Shown: positions 1-8,541 of the stretch, one piece after another
Layout of the letters: each line of letters starts with the position of its first letter
Numbering within the stretch: position 1 is the stretch's first letter
NCBI RefSeq assembly: GCF_900109365.1
Contig: NZ_FNZR01000005.1
Coordinates: 124,001 to 188,000, forward strand
DNA: 64,000 nt
Direction of reading: 5' to 3'
Source of the DNA: Parapedobacter koreensis
GTDB taxonomy: Bacteria > Bacteroidota > Bacteroidia > Sphingobacteriales > Sphingobacteriaceae
Notes under the pieces: generated by a model
What the model saw: only the letters and a program-made list of their open reading frames with translations
Database searches by the model: none
Told to the model about the DNA's origin: nothing
Translations under genes and position numbers: made by a program

Positions 1-92
1 CACTTTCGTCCTACAACGCGCAATTGGAAGAGGCAGGGTTATTCATAGAAGAGAGTGTCAAAGCCCTCGATTTCTTTGTGTTATCAAACTAA
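1..92 (+). CDS. C-terminal end of an unidentified protein (partial)
   Basis: Reading frame 3 is open from the window edge to a TAA at 90-92 and encodes about 29 residues ending in ALDFFVLSN. The acidic helix-like composition and the position 20 bases before a SusC gene suggest the tail of a real upstream gene, possibly in the same transcript. Too little is present to name a family. Confidence 0.45.
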   Translation, partial: LSSYNAQLEEAGLFIEESVKALDFFVLSN

Positions 93-112
93 ACCAAAAT
101 CATAAATAACTA

Positions 113-3100
113 ATGAAAACAATTCTAAAACTTATAATCATTACAATCCTCCTGCCCGCGATAACCGAAGCGCAACCCGTCTTACAGGGTGTGGTAAAAG
201 ATGCCGATGGCAACCCTTTAACCGGGGCGTCCATCAGAAACAGTGCAAATGATGACATCGAGCATACCAATGAATTCGGCACCTTTCAGCTGAACATCGC
301 CACGATCCCTATTTCCATATTCGTATCTCATGTTGGTTTTCACCGTGCAGACATTGACATAAATAGTTATGATACGCTACACATCACGTTGTTCCCGCTC
401 ACGAACGTGCTTCAGGAAGTAGAAATATCCACTGGATATCAATCAATACCGAAGGAACGGGCGGTTGGCTCTTTCGATTTTATAGACAGCGAAACGCTCA
501 ATGAACAGGTAAGCACCGATGTATTGAGCAGGCTTGAAGCGGTTGCAAACGGATTGAATATCGAACGGCGGGCAACGTCCGGTACAGACATGGGTATACG
601 GATCAGAGGGCTGAGCACACTCAGCGCGGGAGCAATCCGCGACCCATTGATCATTCTGGATGGTTTTCCTTATGAGGGCGATATCAACAACATCAATCCC
701 AATGATGTAAAGGACATCACATTGCTCAAAGACGCCGCCGCGGCGTCCATTTGGGGTTCGAGGGCAGGCAATGGCGTTATCGTCATCACCACCAAAATGG
801 GCGCCAATCGGCAACCCACCAGTTTTAATTTCAATGCGAATACCACTGTGGGGAAAATACCGGACTTAACTAAATATCCACTGATGACCGGCGCAGATTT
901 CATCGAGGCCGAAAAGTTCCTATTTGAAAACAGGCATCGGTTTTCCGATACGGCCGCCAGGTCCCGACCGGTGTTTACACCCGTCTATGAGCTGTTGTTT
1001 CTTCAACGGAATAATATAATAGCTGCGCAGGAAGTCGACAGGCAGTTAAGCAATATCGCTGAAGGAAATCTGCTGAAACAGTATCAGCAGTACATGTATG
1101 ACGCATCGTTGAATCAGCAATATGCTGCAAATATCCAAGGCGGCAGTGACAACAATGCGTGGTATGTTTCTGCCGGTTATGACCGGAACAAAAGCGCACT
1201 GGCCGCAACTTACGATCGATGGAACTTAAGTTTCAAAAACACGTATACGCCACATCGTGCGCTGCGCTTCGATGTCTCCATGCTGTACACGCTCAGTGAA
1301 TCGGTAAGTGGGAAGACGGCGTACTCGCCGTCGATGGGGTTGCCTCCCTATACACGTATCATGGACGAATCCGGTAATCCTTTAGCGGTAATGCGCACTT
1401 ACCGTCAATCGTTCTTGGATACCTTGGGAGATGGCAGGCTTCTGGACTGGAACTATTATCCTTTAGTGGAAGACCACTATTCGAAAACAACAGCCTCATT
1501 GAACAACGCCGTTGTCAATACGGGTGCAAGCTATACGCCACTTCCTTGGATTGCCCTCCATATCAAATATCAATATCAGCAGCAGAAAACGGAAAACAAC
1601 ACACTGTATGAAGAACAAAGCTATATCGCACGCGACCTTGTGAATCAATTTACCGTGCTTGATGCATCGGGTGGAATAACACACAACGTTCCAAAGGGCG
1701 GTGTCCTCGATGTCGGCTACAGCTCCCTGCGTATTCATAATTTGCGCGGGCAGCTGAATACAGACAACCAATGGGGCAGCCATAACCTCGTCTCATTGCT
1801 CGGTGCTGAATTCAGGAGCGGTACAACGTCCGGCAAAAACAGCCGAGCCTTTGGCTACGATCCGACAAACCTGACATATGGGACAATTGACCTGAAAAAC
1901 CGATTCCCCCATCTGATCACAAACAGCAATATCTTCATCCCGTCAAACCAAGATTTCACCGGTTTGGTAAACCGATTCGTTTCTGGCTTTGTGAATGTAG
2001 CCTATACCTATGATGATCGGTATTTGCTGACCCTAAGCGGAAGGCGAGATGCATCGAATCTTTTTGGCGTAAACGTAAACGATAAATGGAACCTGCTTTG
2101 GTCGGTAGGCTTGGGTTGGAACATTCATAACGAGTCTTTTTTTACTTCCGTGTTTTTGGACAAACTAAAAGTGAGGGCAACACACGGGTACAGCGGGAAT
2201 GTAGACATAAGCAAAAGTGCGGTCACGACATTGATGTACAATTCGGCTCAATCGCCGTACACCAATACCCCGATGGCCTTGATTACGCAACATGCAAATC
2301 CAGAGCTGACATGGGAGCGGGTTAACATGTCAAATGTCGCAGTGGATTTTGCTCTCAAAGACTCGCGTTTGCATGGAAGCGTTGAATTTTTCCTGAAAAA
2401 AGGGCTGGATTTATTTGGGCCTGCCCCGATGGATCCCACCACTGGCCTAACCGGATCCATTACACGGAATGTCGCTTCGTTGAAAGGTAAGGGATTTGAT
2501 GTGGAGCTAACTACAGATTATACATTTCCACGCAACATAAAATGGAGTGGAACCCTCAATCTGAGTTATTACAATGACAAGGTACTGTCTTATTATCGCG
2601 ATTCGGACGCCACGGGCAGCGTGTTTGTAACGGGTGGTTCGCCATCCATGATTCGTGTTGAGGGCAAACCGATTTTCTCGATGTTTTCGTATAAATGGGG
2701 CGGGTTGGATCCGGCAACGGGTGATCCAATCGGCTATCTCGGAGGCTTTCCATCCATGGATTACAATGCGATAACGGGGCTTGGAACCACCATCGATGAT
2801 ATTGTCTACCACGGGTCGGCGATACCAACTTATTTTGGTTCGTTTCGCAATGCCATAAGCTACCGGAATTTCTCCATTTCATTCAGTGTATTATACAAGC
2901 TTGGGTATTATTTCCGAAACGAGGGCATTGACTATGCAAGTGTAATGCGCGCGAACCCTACAGGCTATCATCAGGAATTCAATGAACGATGGCAAAACCC
3001 CGGCGACCAACGCTTTACCAATGTGCCGTCCATGGTCTATCCGAACCATTCCGACCGTGACGATTTTTACCTCAACTCCGAAGTAAAAGTCAAGAAGGCC

Positions 3101-3313
3101 GATCATATCAGGCTGCAATATGTAAACTTCAGCTACAACTTCAATACCGACAAGGGCTTTTTGAAATCGTTAAGAAATGCAAAAGCTTACCTGAACTTAA
3201 CGAATGTCGGTATGCTTTGGAAAGCAAACGATGTCGGGGTCGACCCAGAGTATGGGGCTTATGGGTTACCCCCGGTTATGACCGGTTCCCTCGGTGTCCA
3301 ACTCACATTTTGA
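113..3313 (+). CDS. SusC/RagA-family TonB-linked outer membrane protein
   Basis: A 1066-residue outer-membrane TonB-dependent transporter that would import an oligomeric nutrient across the outer membrane together with the SusD lipoprotein encoded next. Seen in sequence: a signal peptide (about residues 1-20), a carboxypeptidase-D-like regulatory domain (about 24-105), then a plug domain with the SusC hallmark region around WGSRAGNGVIVITTK, and a long beta-barrel ending in an aromatic residue (VQLTF). There is no STN signalling domain, so it is not expected to talk to an anti-sigma factor. Assignment to the family is firm; the substrate cannot be read, because no enzyme gene accompanies the pair within the window. 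Confidence 0.95.
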   Translation: MKTILKLIIITILLPAITEAQPVLQGVVKDADGNPLTGASIRNSANDDIEHTNEFGTFQLNIATIPISIFVSHVGFHRADIDINSYDTLHITLFPLTNVLQEVEISTGYQSIPKERAVGSFDFIDSETLNEQVSTDVLSRLEAVANGLNIERRATSGTDMGIRIRGLSTLSAGAIRDPLIILDGFPYEGDINNINPNDVKDITLLKDAAAASIWGSRAGNGVIVITTKMGANRQPTSFNFNANTTVGKIPDLTKYPLMTGADFIEAEKFLFENRHRFSDTAARSRPVFTPVYELLFLQRNNIIAAQEVDRQLSNIAEGNLLKQYQQYMYDASLNQQYAANIQGGSDNNAWYVSAGYDRNKSALAATYDRWNLSFKNTYTPHRALRFDVSMLYTLSESVSGKTAYSPSMGLPPYTRIMDESGNPLAVMRTYRQSFLDTLGDGRLLDWNYYPLVEDHYSKTTASLNNAVVNTGASYTPLPWIALHIKYQYQQQKTENNTLYEEQSYIARDLVNQFTVLDASGGITHNVPKGGVLDVGYSSLRIHNLRGQLNTDNQWGSHNLVSLLGAEFRSGTTSGKNSRAFGYDPTNLTYGTIDLKNRFPHLITNSNIFIPSNQDFTGLVNRFVSGFVNVAYTYDDRYLLTLSGRRDASNLFGVNVNDKWNLLWSVGLGWNIHNESFFTSVFLDKLKVRATHGYSGNVDISKSAVTTLMYNSAQSPYTNTPMALITQHANPELTWERVNMSNVAVDFALKDSRLHGSVEFFLKKGLDLFGPAPMDPTTGLTGSITRNVASLKGKGFDVELTTDYTFPRNIKWSGTLNLSYYNDKVLSYYRDSDATGSVFVTGGSPSMIRVEGKPIFSMFSYKWGGLDPATGDPIGYLGGFPSMDYNAITGLGTTIDDIVYHGSAIPTYFGSFRNAISYRNFSISFSVLYKLGYYFRNEGIDYASVMRANPTGYHQEFNERWQNPGDQRFTNVPSMVYPNHSDRDDFYLNSEVKVKKADHIRLQYVNFSYNFNTDKGFLKSLRNAKAYLNLTNVGMLWKANDVGVDPEYGAYGLPPVMTGSLGVQLTF

Positions 3314-3333
3314 CAAAACATATAAAAAAGATA

Positions 3334-4683
3334 ATGAAAAAGACCATCAACAGGCTAATCCTATTGGCAATGACACTTGCTTTTTGTAATTATGGCTGCG
3401 ATCCATTCCTTGACGTAAAGCCAAACAAGAAATTGGTCATCCCTCAATCACTGGATGATCTGCAAGCTCTATTGGATTACTACCCGAATATTCAATTTGA
3501 CCCGGCAATTGGAGAGGTTTCGGCAGATGACTATTACCTTACCACAGAAATATGGAATGGCTTATTCAGTGAAAATGATAGGCAGCTTTATATTTGGGCC
3601 GATCATGGCATCTACTCCACGGCTCCCCTCGATTGGATTTATCCGTATCGAAACATCTATCAAGCCAATGTTGTGATTGAAAACCTTTCTGCATTAACCT
3701 CAGATTTGGACGACTTAGAACGCTGGAACAGTATCATGGGGCAAGCCTTGTTTTTGCGGGCACGAGCTTTCTTGTCTGTCGCGCTGATCTGGTCAAAACC
3801 ATACAACGCCAACACAGCCGACACGGATCTTGGAATACCGATTCGGCTTTCGTCAGATTTCAACTTGATATCGAATCGATCGACCCTCAGAGAGTCATAT
3901 AATCAAATATTAAAGGATCTACAAGCCGCAGTTGAATACCTCCCATCAACGGCTATCCATCCCTATAGGGCATCCAAACCTGCGGCCCTCGCTTTACTGG
4001 CGCGCACGTACCTGTATATGGGAGATTATGCAAACTGCCTACTTCATGCCGAGGCTTGCTTGGCGCTAAGGGATGATTTGCTTGACTACAATACATTAGA
4101 AAAAAGCGCTACGTACCCCATTCCTGAATTCAATCAGGAAATTCTTTACCAGTCCACTCAGTCTTCACCGCCAATAGCACCGAGTCGGGCGAAAATAGAT
4201 TCGACGTTATACAATAGTTATAATGATAACGACTTAAGGAAAACGCTTTTCTTCCGCGAAAACAGCGATAGTTCACACTCCTTTAAGGGTAGTTACAATT
4301 CGGGCAATACGTTGTTTTCCGGCCTTGCAACGGATGAGGTGTATTTGATGCGCGCTGAGTGTCTCGCGAGATTGGGTGAATACGAGAAAGCATTGGCTAA
4401 TTTGAACGCTTTATTGGAAAAGCGAATGGTCACCGAAACTTTCCAGCCGATCGGTATACCAGACGGATCCCTTTTAGACTTGATTTTGGAGCATCGCAGA
4501 AAGGAACTTCTTATGCGGGGTTTACGGTGGCCGGATATAAAGAGGTTTAACCAAGAAGGACTTAACATAGGATTAACCAGGGTCATTGACCAAAACACAT
4601 ATGAATTGCTACCAAACAGCCCCCGGTTCATTTTGCCGATTCCCGACATCGTATTAACGTTATCAGATGTGCAACAGAATTAA
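3334..4683 (+). CDS. SusD/RagB-family nutrient-binding outer membrane lipoprotein
   Basis: Partner of the preceding SusC; the surface lid that binds the substrate. The open frame extends back into susC (to 3217), but the ATG at 3334 is chosen because it gives a lipoprotein signal peptide ending at YGC followed by DPFLDVKP, the usual SusD N-terminus, and lies 20 bases after the susC stop. The product is 449 residues, on the short side for SusD. The C-terminal region carries the typical ERRKELLMRG-like element (seen as EHRRKELLMRGLRWPD) and ends near LPIPDIV. TPR-like helices in the middle fit the family. Confidence 0.93.
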   Translation: MKKTINRLILLAMTLAFCNYGCDPFLDVKPNKKLVIPQSLDDLQALLDYYPNIQFDPAIGEVSADDYYLTTEIWNGLFSENDRQLYIWADHGIYSTAPLDWIYPYRNIYQANVVIENLSALTSDLDDLERWNSIMGQALFLRARAFLSVALIWSKPYNANTADTDLGIPIRLSSDFNLISNRSTLRESYNQILKDLQAAVEYLPSTAIHPYRASKPAALALLARTYLYMGDYANCLLHAEACLALRDDLLDYNTLEKSATYPIPEFNQEILYQSTQSSPPIAPSRAKIDSTLYNSYNDNDLRKTLFFRENSDSSHSFKGSYNSGNTLFSGLATDEVYLMRAECLARLGEYEKALANLNALLEKRMVTETFQPIGIPDGSLLDLILEHRRKELLMRGLRWPDIKRFNQEGLNIGLTRVIDQNTYELLPNSPRFILPIPDIVLTLSDVQQN

Positions 4684-4685
4684 AG

Positions 4686-4732
4686 GCAGCCCCCCTGTGC
4701 TCATAGTGAGTATAGGGGGATCTGCTTTTCTC
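4686..4732 (+). terminator. Hairpin terminator after the SusC/SusD pair
   Basis: GCAG at 4686-4689 pairs with CTGC at 4722-4725, the CCCCCT tract pairs with AGGGGG, and an inner CTCA/TGAG stem closes a 3-base loop. A T-rich stretch (ttttctccttt) follows. It starts two bases after the susD stop and sits between convergent genes, so it may act in both directions. Confidence 0.8.
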
Positions 4733-4734
4733 CT

Positions 4735-5067
4735 TTAAGGCTGCGCACTTTTACCGGTAACGCCCGGACGTGACATAAACTGGGTTAGCTCGTTTTCTTC
4801 ATACTCTTCCAAAAGATCCTCGATAGAACTCGCCCCTGCTATATCAAGATCCACTTGGCATGGAATCTCGTTGTCATTGCAAGACTCCGTTGATCCGCCT
4901 TCTTCCCACCGTTCCGGATTATTCCAGTCGCTAAGGTCAGCGTGAGGATAATGGTAGACAGTGCTTCTGGGTGCTTTGCCTTTATTATTTGCGGGAAGTC
5001 CAAACAAAAATGTAATGGAACAAACTATTGCCGCTATACCTGCGGCTATCATCAAAAAACGTTTCAT
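4735..5067 (-). CDS. Small exported protein with a Cys pair (DUF6520-like)
   Basis: A 110-residue protein with an N-terminal hydrophobic segment (about residues 4-24, signal peptide or anchor) and a short acidic mature part containing two cysteines in the pattern C-x5-C (CNDNEIPC). The overall plan, short secreted peptide with an N-terminal hydrophobic helix and a central Cys pair, resembles the small Bacteroidota proteins grouped as DUF6520; that likeness is from memory of the family and is not certain. It is the last gene of a possible minus-strand operon with the next two genes. No function is known. Confidence 0.6.
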   Translation of the reverse strand: MKRFLMIAAGIAAIVCSITFLFGLPANNKGKAPRSTVYHYPHADLSDWNNPERWEEGGSTESCNDNEIPCQVDLDIAGASSIEDLLEEYEENELTQFMSRPGVTGKSAQP

Positions 5068-5132
5068 AATCTATTTTTTTTAATTTTCAATAGGTTTTTA
5101 CCTGTTAATACTTCGACTTTTGAATCTGAAAA

Positions 5133-5486
5133 CTAAGGATCCATAACGCTACCCCCTTCCTGTTTAGCCGGAAGAAATTCCACTTCTTCTTCCAGTGTGA
5201 AATCTATTGGCGTATCGTAATAAAACCAGTCCGCGCCCGTGGTGTCTATAATCATTTCTACTTTGCACGAGCATATGCTGGTGTCGCTTTCCTTGACCGC
5301 GACAGCGGGCAGATCGATGAAGAAGGCGACCAGTGCGCCCACCAGTGCGCAGCCGAATGCTAATGCAGTGAAAAGCTTGGCGACCCCCGACTGCCGGGGC
5401 CTGTTATTGCGTGTGTTTGTGTAATCGCTGGCCATCGTGCTGCTGTTTTGTGCTATGATTGCGCTATCGGAAGATGTCCCTTCCAC
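5133..5486 (-). CDS. Small membrane-anchored or exported protein with CxC motif
   Basis: A 117-residue open frame with a hydrophobic segment at about 38-60 and a short external part containing C-S-C. An internal ATG at 5435 would give a 100-residue protein with a more normal N-terminal anchor and may be the true start. It is co-oriented with and 65 bases upstream of the 4735-5067 gene and resembles it in layout (anchor, Cys pair, acidic tail), so the two may be divergent paralogues. Family not recognised. Confidence 0.55.
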   Translation of the reverse strand: MEGTSSDSAIIAQNSSTMASDYTNTRNNRPRQSGVAKLFTALAFGCALVGALVAFFIDLPAVAVKESDTSICSCKVEMIIDTTGADWFYYDTPIDFTLEEEVEFLPAKQEGGSVMDP

Positions 5487-5559
5487 ACTTACAAAACTAT
5501 ATCATCCGCGCTCCTATCGACCTCCGATAAAGCATGAGTGCAGATGCTTTAAAGCATGT

Positions 5560-6102
5560 CTACTTCGTACGGCTGAAGTAGCTGGGGCTCATGGCGAGAT
5601 AGGCCATCACATCTTTATCCAAAAGGCGGGCGGCCAAGCCGGGATACGTTTGCCGGAAAGCAGCGTAGCGCTGGCGCTTGGAAATGAACAATAGTCGGAT
5701 GCGGCTGATGAGCTGCTGCTGTATGGCTGCGATGATGCCCTCGTATATGGATGCCAGCTCGGGATGCTCGCGGTTGAGTTCGTATAGGTCTTGCTGTGCA
5801 AGGGCCAAGGCCGTTGCCGCTTCTATAGCGACAAGCTGCCCGCCGCTGCCAGGCGCAGGCGCAGTGAAAAAATCGCCTGAGCAGACAAACTGCTGGATAT
5901 ATACCTCCCGGCCGTCGTCTATCTCTTCTTTGAGGAGGCCTTCCACCAGGAAAAATACACGGCCTCTCCCCAGTAGCATGCCGCGATCCCGACGGCAGCG
6001 AACGACTTGAAGCCGCTGGGCGACGGCCTCCCACGCCACGAGCGGCACGGGGCCAAAAGTAAGCAGCGCTTGCTGCAAGGGTTGGTAATAGGAGGAGTAC
6101 AT
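5560..6102 (-). CDS. Crp/Fnr-family transcriptional regulator (cyclic-nucleotide-binding fold)
   Basis: A 180-residue regulator: N-terminal cupin-like effector domain (about 15-120, with GRGRVFFLVEGLLKEE resembling the beta-roll), a dimerisation helix, and a short C-terminal part with RYAAFRQTYPGLAAR and YLAMSPSYFSR that matches the Bacteroidota Crp-like helix-turn-helix (AxYLGIxPETLSR). The open frame runs back to 6183, but the ATG at 6102 gives the usual length and start. It lies upstream of the two small exported-protein genes on the same strand and could control or be co-transcribed with them. Effector unknown. Confidence 0.85.
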   Translation of the reverse strand: MYSSYYQPLQQALLTFGPVPLVAWEAVAQRLQVVRCRRDRGMLLGRGRVFFLVEGLLKEEIDDGREVYIQQFVCSGDFFTAPAPGSGGQLVAIEAATALALAQQDLYELNREHPELASIYEGIIAAIQQQLISRIRLLFISKRQRYAAFRQTYPGLAARLLDKDVMAYLAMSPSYFSRTK

Positions 6103-6127
6103 GGTTTGTTTTGATCGGATTGACAAT

Positions 6128-6152
6128 GCCCCCGCCCATACGGGCGAGGGGC
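6128..6152 (-). terminator. GC-rich hairpin between two minus-strand genes
   Basis: GCCCC-type arms surrounding a four-base loop (the core GCCC-ATAC-GGGC is perfect) lie between the stop of the 6206-6586 gene and the start of the Crp-like gene. There is no clear U-run, so it could be a weak terminator or a mRNA 3-prime stabiliser. Confidence 0.4.
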
Positions 6153-6205
6153 GATTTAGATACGGCATCCGGTCGGGGGGCACCTACCGAGGCTGCCGAA
6201 GGACA

Positions 6206-6586
6206 TCAATCGATAATCTCAAAAGTGAGCACGCCGGAGGCCGTGACCGTGCCGCTACCCGTGGATGTCTCCTCCAAATTGCTTTCACGCCGGATAAGCT
6301 TATCGGTCTGCGGACGTACGGCAGCCGACTCCGGCTTGATGAGATTAATAGGCAGCCGATGCCGGAGTACCACAGCAGTATCCACGCCCGAAGCCACGAT
6401 AAATTGAGGATTGAGCGACTGCAGGAATGCGACTTGCGATGGGCTGAGCTCGAAATAATTGAGTACCCAGCCCGTAAAATCGGTAGCGGCCGAATCAGCC
6501 ACCACTTCCAGTTCGCTGTCGGATAATGCATACAGTTGCATGAGTAGTTCTTGTAGCCCTGCCTGGCTAAATTCAAATTTTCCCAT
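6206..6586 (-). CDS. Conserved hypothetical protein of Sphingobacteriaceae type
   Basis: A 126-residue soluble protein starting MGKFEFSQAGLQELL, with an alpha-helical N-terminal half (about 1-65) and a Ser/Thr-rich beta-like C-terminus ending in a hydrophobic strand (VLTFEIID). I recall similar short proteins in Sphingobacteriaceae, often in several copies, but know of no function. No signal peptide or membrane segment is visible. It heads the minus-strand group that continues with the Crp-like regulator, and is divergent from the LytTR gene. Confidence 0.6.
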   Translation of the reverse strand: MGKFEFSQAGLQELLMQLYALSDSELEVVADSAATDFTGWVLNYFELSPSQVAFLQSLNPQFIVASGVDTAVVLRHRLPINLIKPESAAVRPQTDKLIRRESNLEETSTGSGTVTASGVLTFEIID

Positions 6587-6801
6587 AGATTACGTAGATT
6601 AAATTATTATCATTACGACGATTTTGTGAAACCTTCCGGTGCTGGGCTCCTACCAACATCGGAGTTCGAATATAGGCGCTAAACCCGCTAAACATCAGCA
6701 TACGCGCGCAGATTGGGAATAATCCAGCATGTTTTTGGGTATAGTCTATCCGCCTAAACGAAGGTCGTTGGGGGTTTGACACATATGGAAACATCTTGCT
6801 T

Positions 6802-7626
6802 ATGAAAAAAATCTACCGGATTATAGACTTAACCCTTAAGGTAGCCCTGGCTATATGGGCGGGCTATCTTGCGCTGGCATTCGGAGAGCCTGAAGGGTTT
6901 CGGCAATTGCAGGCCTTGGAGGGATTTTATCCGCTATGGGCTGTCAACACCATAATCTGCCTCGTGCTGTTGCTTGTTATCCAGCTTGGCGAATCACGCA
7001 TTGGAGCCAGGGTACCGAGGAAAAGGTGGGCGCTACGCATACTGCTGCAAGCAGTGGCATGCCTGCTATGTCCAATAGCACTGGCCTACCTGGCAGCTCG
7101 GTGGTACTTTAGTTTCTTCGCCATAGCTATGGAGGACACCTCGTATTTCGACGATGTATTCATCCTCTCCATTATCTTCATCATCTTCGGCAATGCATAC
7201 CAGCTGATCTGGCGGCTGCTTGTCGTTAACCATGCACAGCGGCTTATGCTGGCAGACAAGGAAGAAAATGGAAAGCCAAGCGAAAAAATGAAAATCCATG
7301 CGCGCCTAGCCAAACAGCACGTGTCATTGCATGAGGAAGACTGTGCCTACTTCAGGCGGGACGGCAAAGACCTCATCGTCGTCACCATGGACAATCGAAA
7401 GTACTATATACACGATGACCCGGCGATAAAGGATTGGGAGCCTAAACTTAGCGGCGAACTATTTTGCAGAATCAATGCGGGGTGCATCGTAAACCGGAAT
7501 GCCATAGACAAAAGCGTCAAGCACGGCGCGCGCTCGTACCACCTGCAGCTCAAACCGCCGCTTGAAGAAACGCTGACCGTAAGCCAAGGCTACTTCAATG
7601 CCTACAAAACCTGGATGGGGCTGTGA
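6802..7626 (+). CDS. Membrane-anchored LytTR-type DNA-binding regulator
   Basis: A 274-residue protein with four predicted membrane helices in the N-terminal half (about 12-30, 47-65, 78-100, 115-140) and a C-terminal LytTR DNA-binding domain (about 170-274), recognisable from the pattern VSLHEEDCAYFRRDG, FCRINAGCIVNRNAI and the final SQGYFNAYKTWM. An in-frame TTG six bases upstream could also start it, but ATG at 6802 is preferred. The membrane half presumably senses a signal. It stands alone on the plus strand, divergent from the 6206-6586 gene. Confidence 0.88.
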   Translation: MKKIYRIIDLTLKVALAIWAGYLALAFGEPEGFRQLQALEGFYPLWAVNTIICLVLLLVIQLGESRIGARVPRKRWALRILLQAVACLLCPIALAYLAARWYFSFFAIAMEDTSYFDDVFILSIIFIIFGNAYQLIWRLLVVNHAQRLMLADKEENGKPSEKMKIHARLAKQHVSLHEEDCAYFRRDGKDLIVVTMDNRKYYIHDDPAIKDWEPKLSGELFCRINAGCIVNRNAIDKSVKHGARSYHLQLKPPLEETLTVSQGYFNAYKTWMGL

Positions 7627-7636
7627 ATGACAGATG

Positions 7637-7671
7637 GAATAAACCGCCCCCGATTTGGGAGCGGTTTATTC
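7637..7671. terminator. Hairpin between convergent genes
   Basis: An 11-base perfect inverted repeat, GAATAAACCGC at 7637-7647 and its complement at 7661-7671, lies between the LytTR stop and the stop of the minus-strand operon. The right arm overlaps the latter stop codon. The T-run is poor on either strand, so it is a plausible bidirectional terminator without proof. Confidence 0.6.
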
Positions 7672-7840
7672 AGCGCCGGCGACATCGGCGCAGCCGACGC
7701 AGCAACATGCTCACAGCAAAGCTGACCGTAGCGCCAATCGCGGCAAGGACGGCTGTCTTGAATAGCTCATCGGTACCGATGGAGGGCAGGGTACTCAGCA
7801 AGGTGCCCACAGCAGTGCCCAGCTTTAGCTCATGGTGCAT
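7670..7840 (-). CDS. Small holin-like membrane protein
   Basis: The chosen start (ATG at 7840) gives a 56-residue protein with one hydrophobic segment (about residues 28-47, FKTAVLAAIGATVSFAVSML) and a strongly cationic C-terminal tail (RRLRRCRRR). The open frame runs on to 7906, but 7840 overlaps the end of the upstream gene by 11 bases, as expected for translational coupling. One membrane span plus a basic tail is the plan of many phage holins and small lysis proteins; this is an inference from shape only. Last gene of the four-gene operon with the DUF5675 protein. Confidence 0.55.
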   Translation of the reverse strand: MHHELKLGTAVGTLLSTLPSIGTDELFKTAVLAAIGATVSFAVSMLLRRLRRCRRR

Positions 7841-8108
7841 CGTGGCGCTCCTCGGCCGGTGTGGATGGTGTATCCTGCCTACCTGCCATGCCATCCCAGA
7901 TACCAAGCGCCAAGCTCACGTACTTGGCCGCCGTCACCACCTTAGCCGGGAGCTTCACCGGCGAGGCGATGACCAGCTGGCTCGCCAACTGCAACCCCTG
8001 CCGAATCGCTACCCACCAAGAGTTGGCGGTTTGTCCATGTGACGCCTGGACGGGCGTGGCTCCCTCCTCTCCCCGAGAGGGGGAAGCCGATTGGTTCTTG
8101 TTTTTCAT
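7830..8108 (-). CDS. Small protein of unknown function in the DUF5675 operon
   Basis: A 92-residue protein with a polar, low-complexity N-terminus, a central hydrophobic/amphipathic stretch (about 30-75, with LVIASPVKLPAKVV and YVSLALGIWDGM) and a charged tail. It starts 13 bases after the DUF5675 stop and overlaps the next gene, so it is in the operon. The polar N-terminal coding part coincides with a short G/C palindrome (8066-8083), which may be an inserted hairpin repeat. Family not recognised; it could associate with the membrane. Confidence 0.5.
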   Translation of the reverse strand: MKNKNQSASPSRGEEGATPVQASHGQTANSWWVAIRQGLQLASQLVIASPVKLPAKVVTAAKYVSLALGIWDGMAGRQDTPSTPAEERHDAP

Positions 8109-8121
8109 TACAGATTACATA

Positions 8122-8541
8122 TCACCGATCACTCACCACCGTCCCTTCCACCACAACCAGCCACACTTCCTCCCCCCGCTCCATCGCGGGGTAAACGAGC
8201 GCTTTTAGCCGCTCAAGTGCTGCTCGGCTGCTAATACCGGTGCCCGGGCCCGTAAGCGTGGTCACCGGAGCAATGCAGCCCCGCAGATCTTGCCGGGCAT
8301 CGTTGCCCGGATGGATGAGGATGCCCGCACGGCCAGGTACATGGGCCACACCCAACTGGTCGCCATGCTTCGGAAAGGTGTGTCGGTACAGGCGGTAGCG
8401 CCCTTCCGGGATGCAGCTGACCATTTGCCGGTTGCCCCGCCAGGGCAATTCGATGGTACCGCAGACCGGCTGCCCCTGAAGGGACAGCTGGCCGTTGGTA
8501 CCGGCAGCGTGATAGGTACGCCGCAGTTGGATGGTCATCAT
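8122..8541 (-). CDS. DUF5675-family protein
   Basis: A 139-residue protein matching my recollection of DUF5675 (short N-terminal beta strands, CIPEGRY, and near the middle ILIHPGN followed by LRGCIAP). DUF5675 members occur in phages and Bacteroidota chromosomes and have no established function. The His of IHPGN and the Cys of RGC are 12 residues apart, reminiscent of the L,D-transpeptidase (YkuD) active-site order of His then GC; that relation is inference. No signal peptide is seen. Its ATG overlaps the TGA of the upstream 250-residue gene (ATGA), showing operon structure and fixing the strand despite long antisense open frames. Confidence 0.75.
   Translation of the reverse strand: MMTIQLRRTYHAAGTNGQLSLQGQPVCGTIELPWRGNRQMVSCIPEGRYRLYRHTFPKHGDQLGVAHVPGRAGILIHPGNDARQDLRGCIAPVTTLTGPGTGISSRAALERLKALVYPAMERGEEVWLVVVEGTVVSDR

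Noticed and set aside
3217-3333. N-terminal extension of the SusD frame into susC
   Set aside because: The extension has no signal peptide; ATG 3334 gives a proper lipoprotein signal.
7623-8042. Plus-strand frame beginning at the LytTR stop
   Set aside because: Antisense to two operon genes, Arg-rich composition typical of shadow frames.
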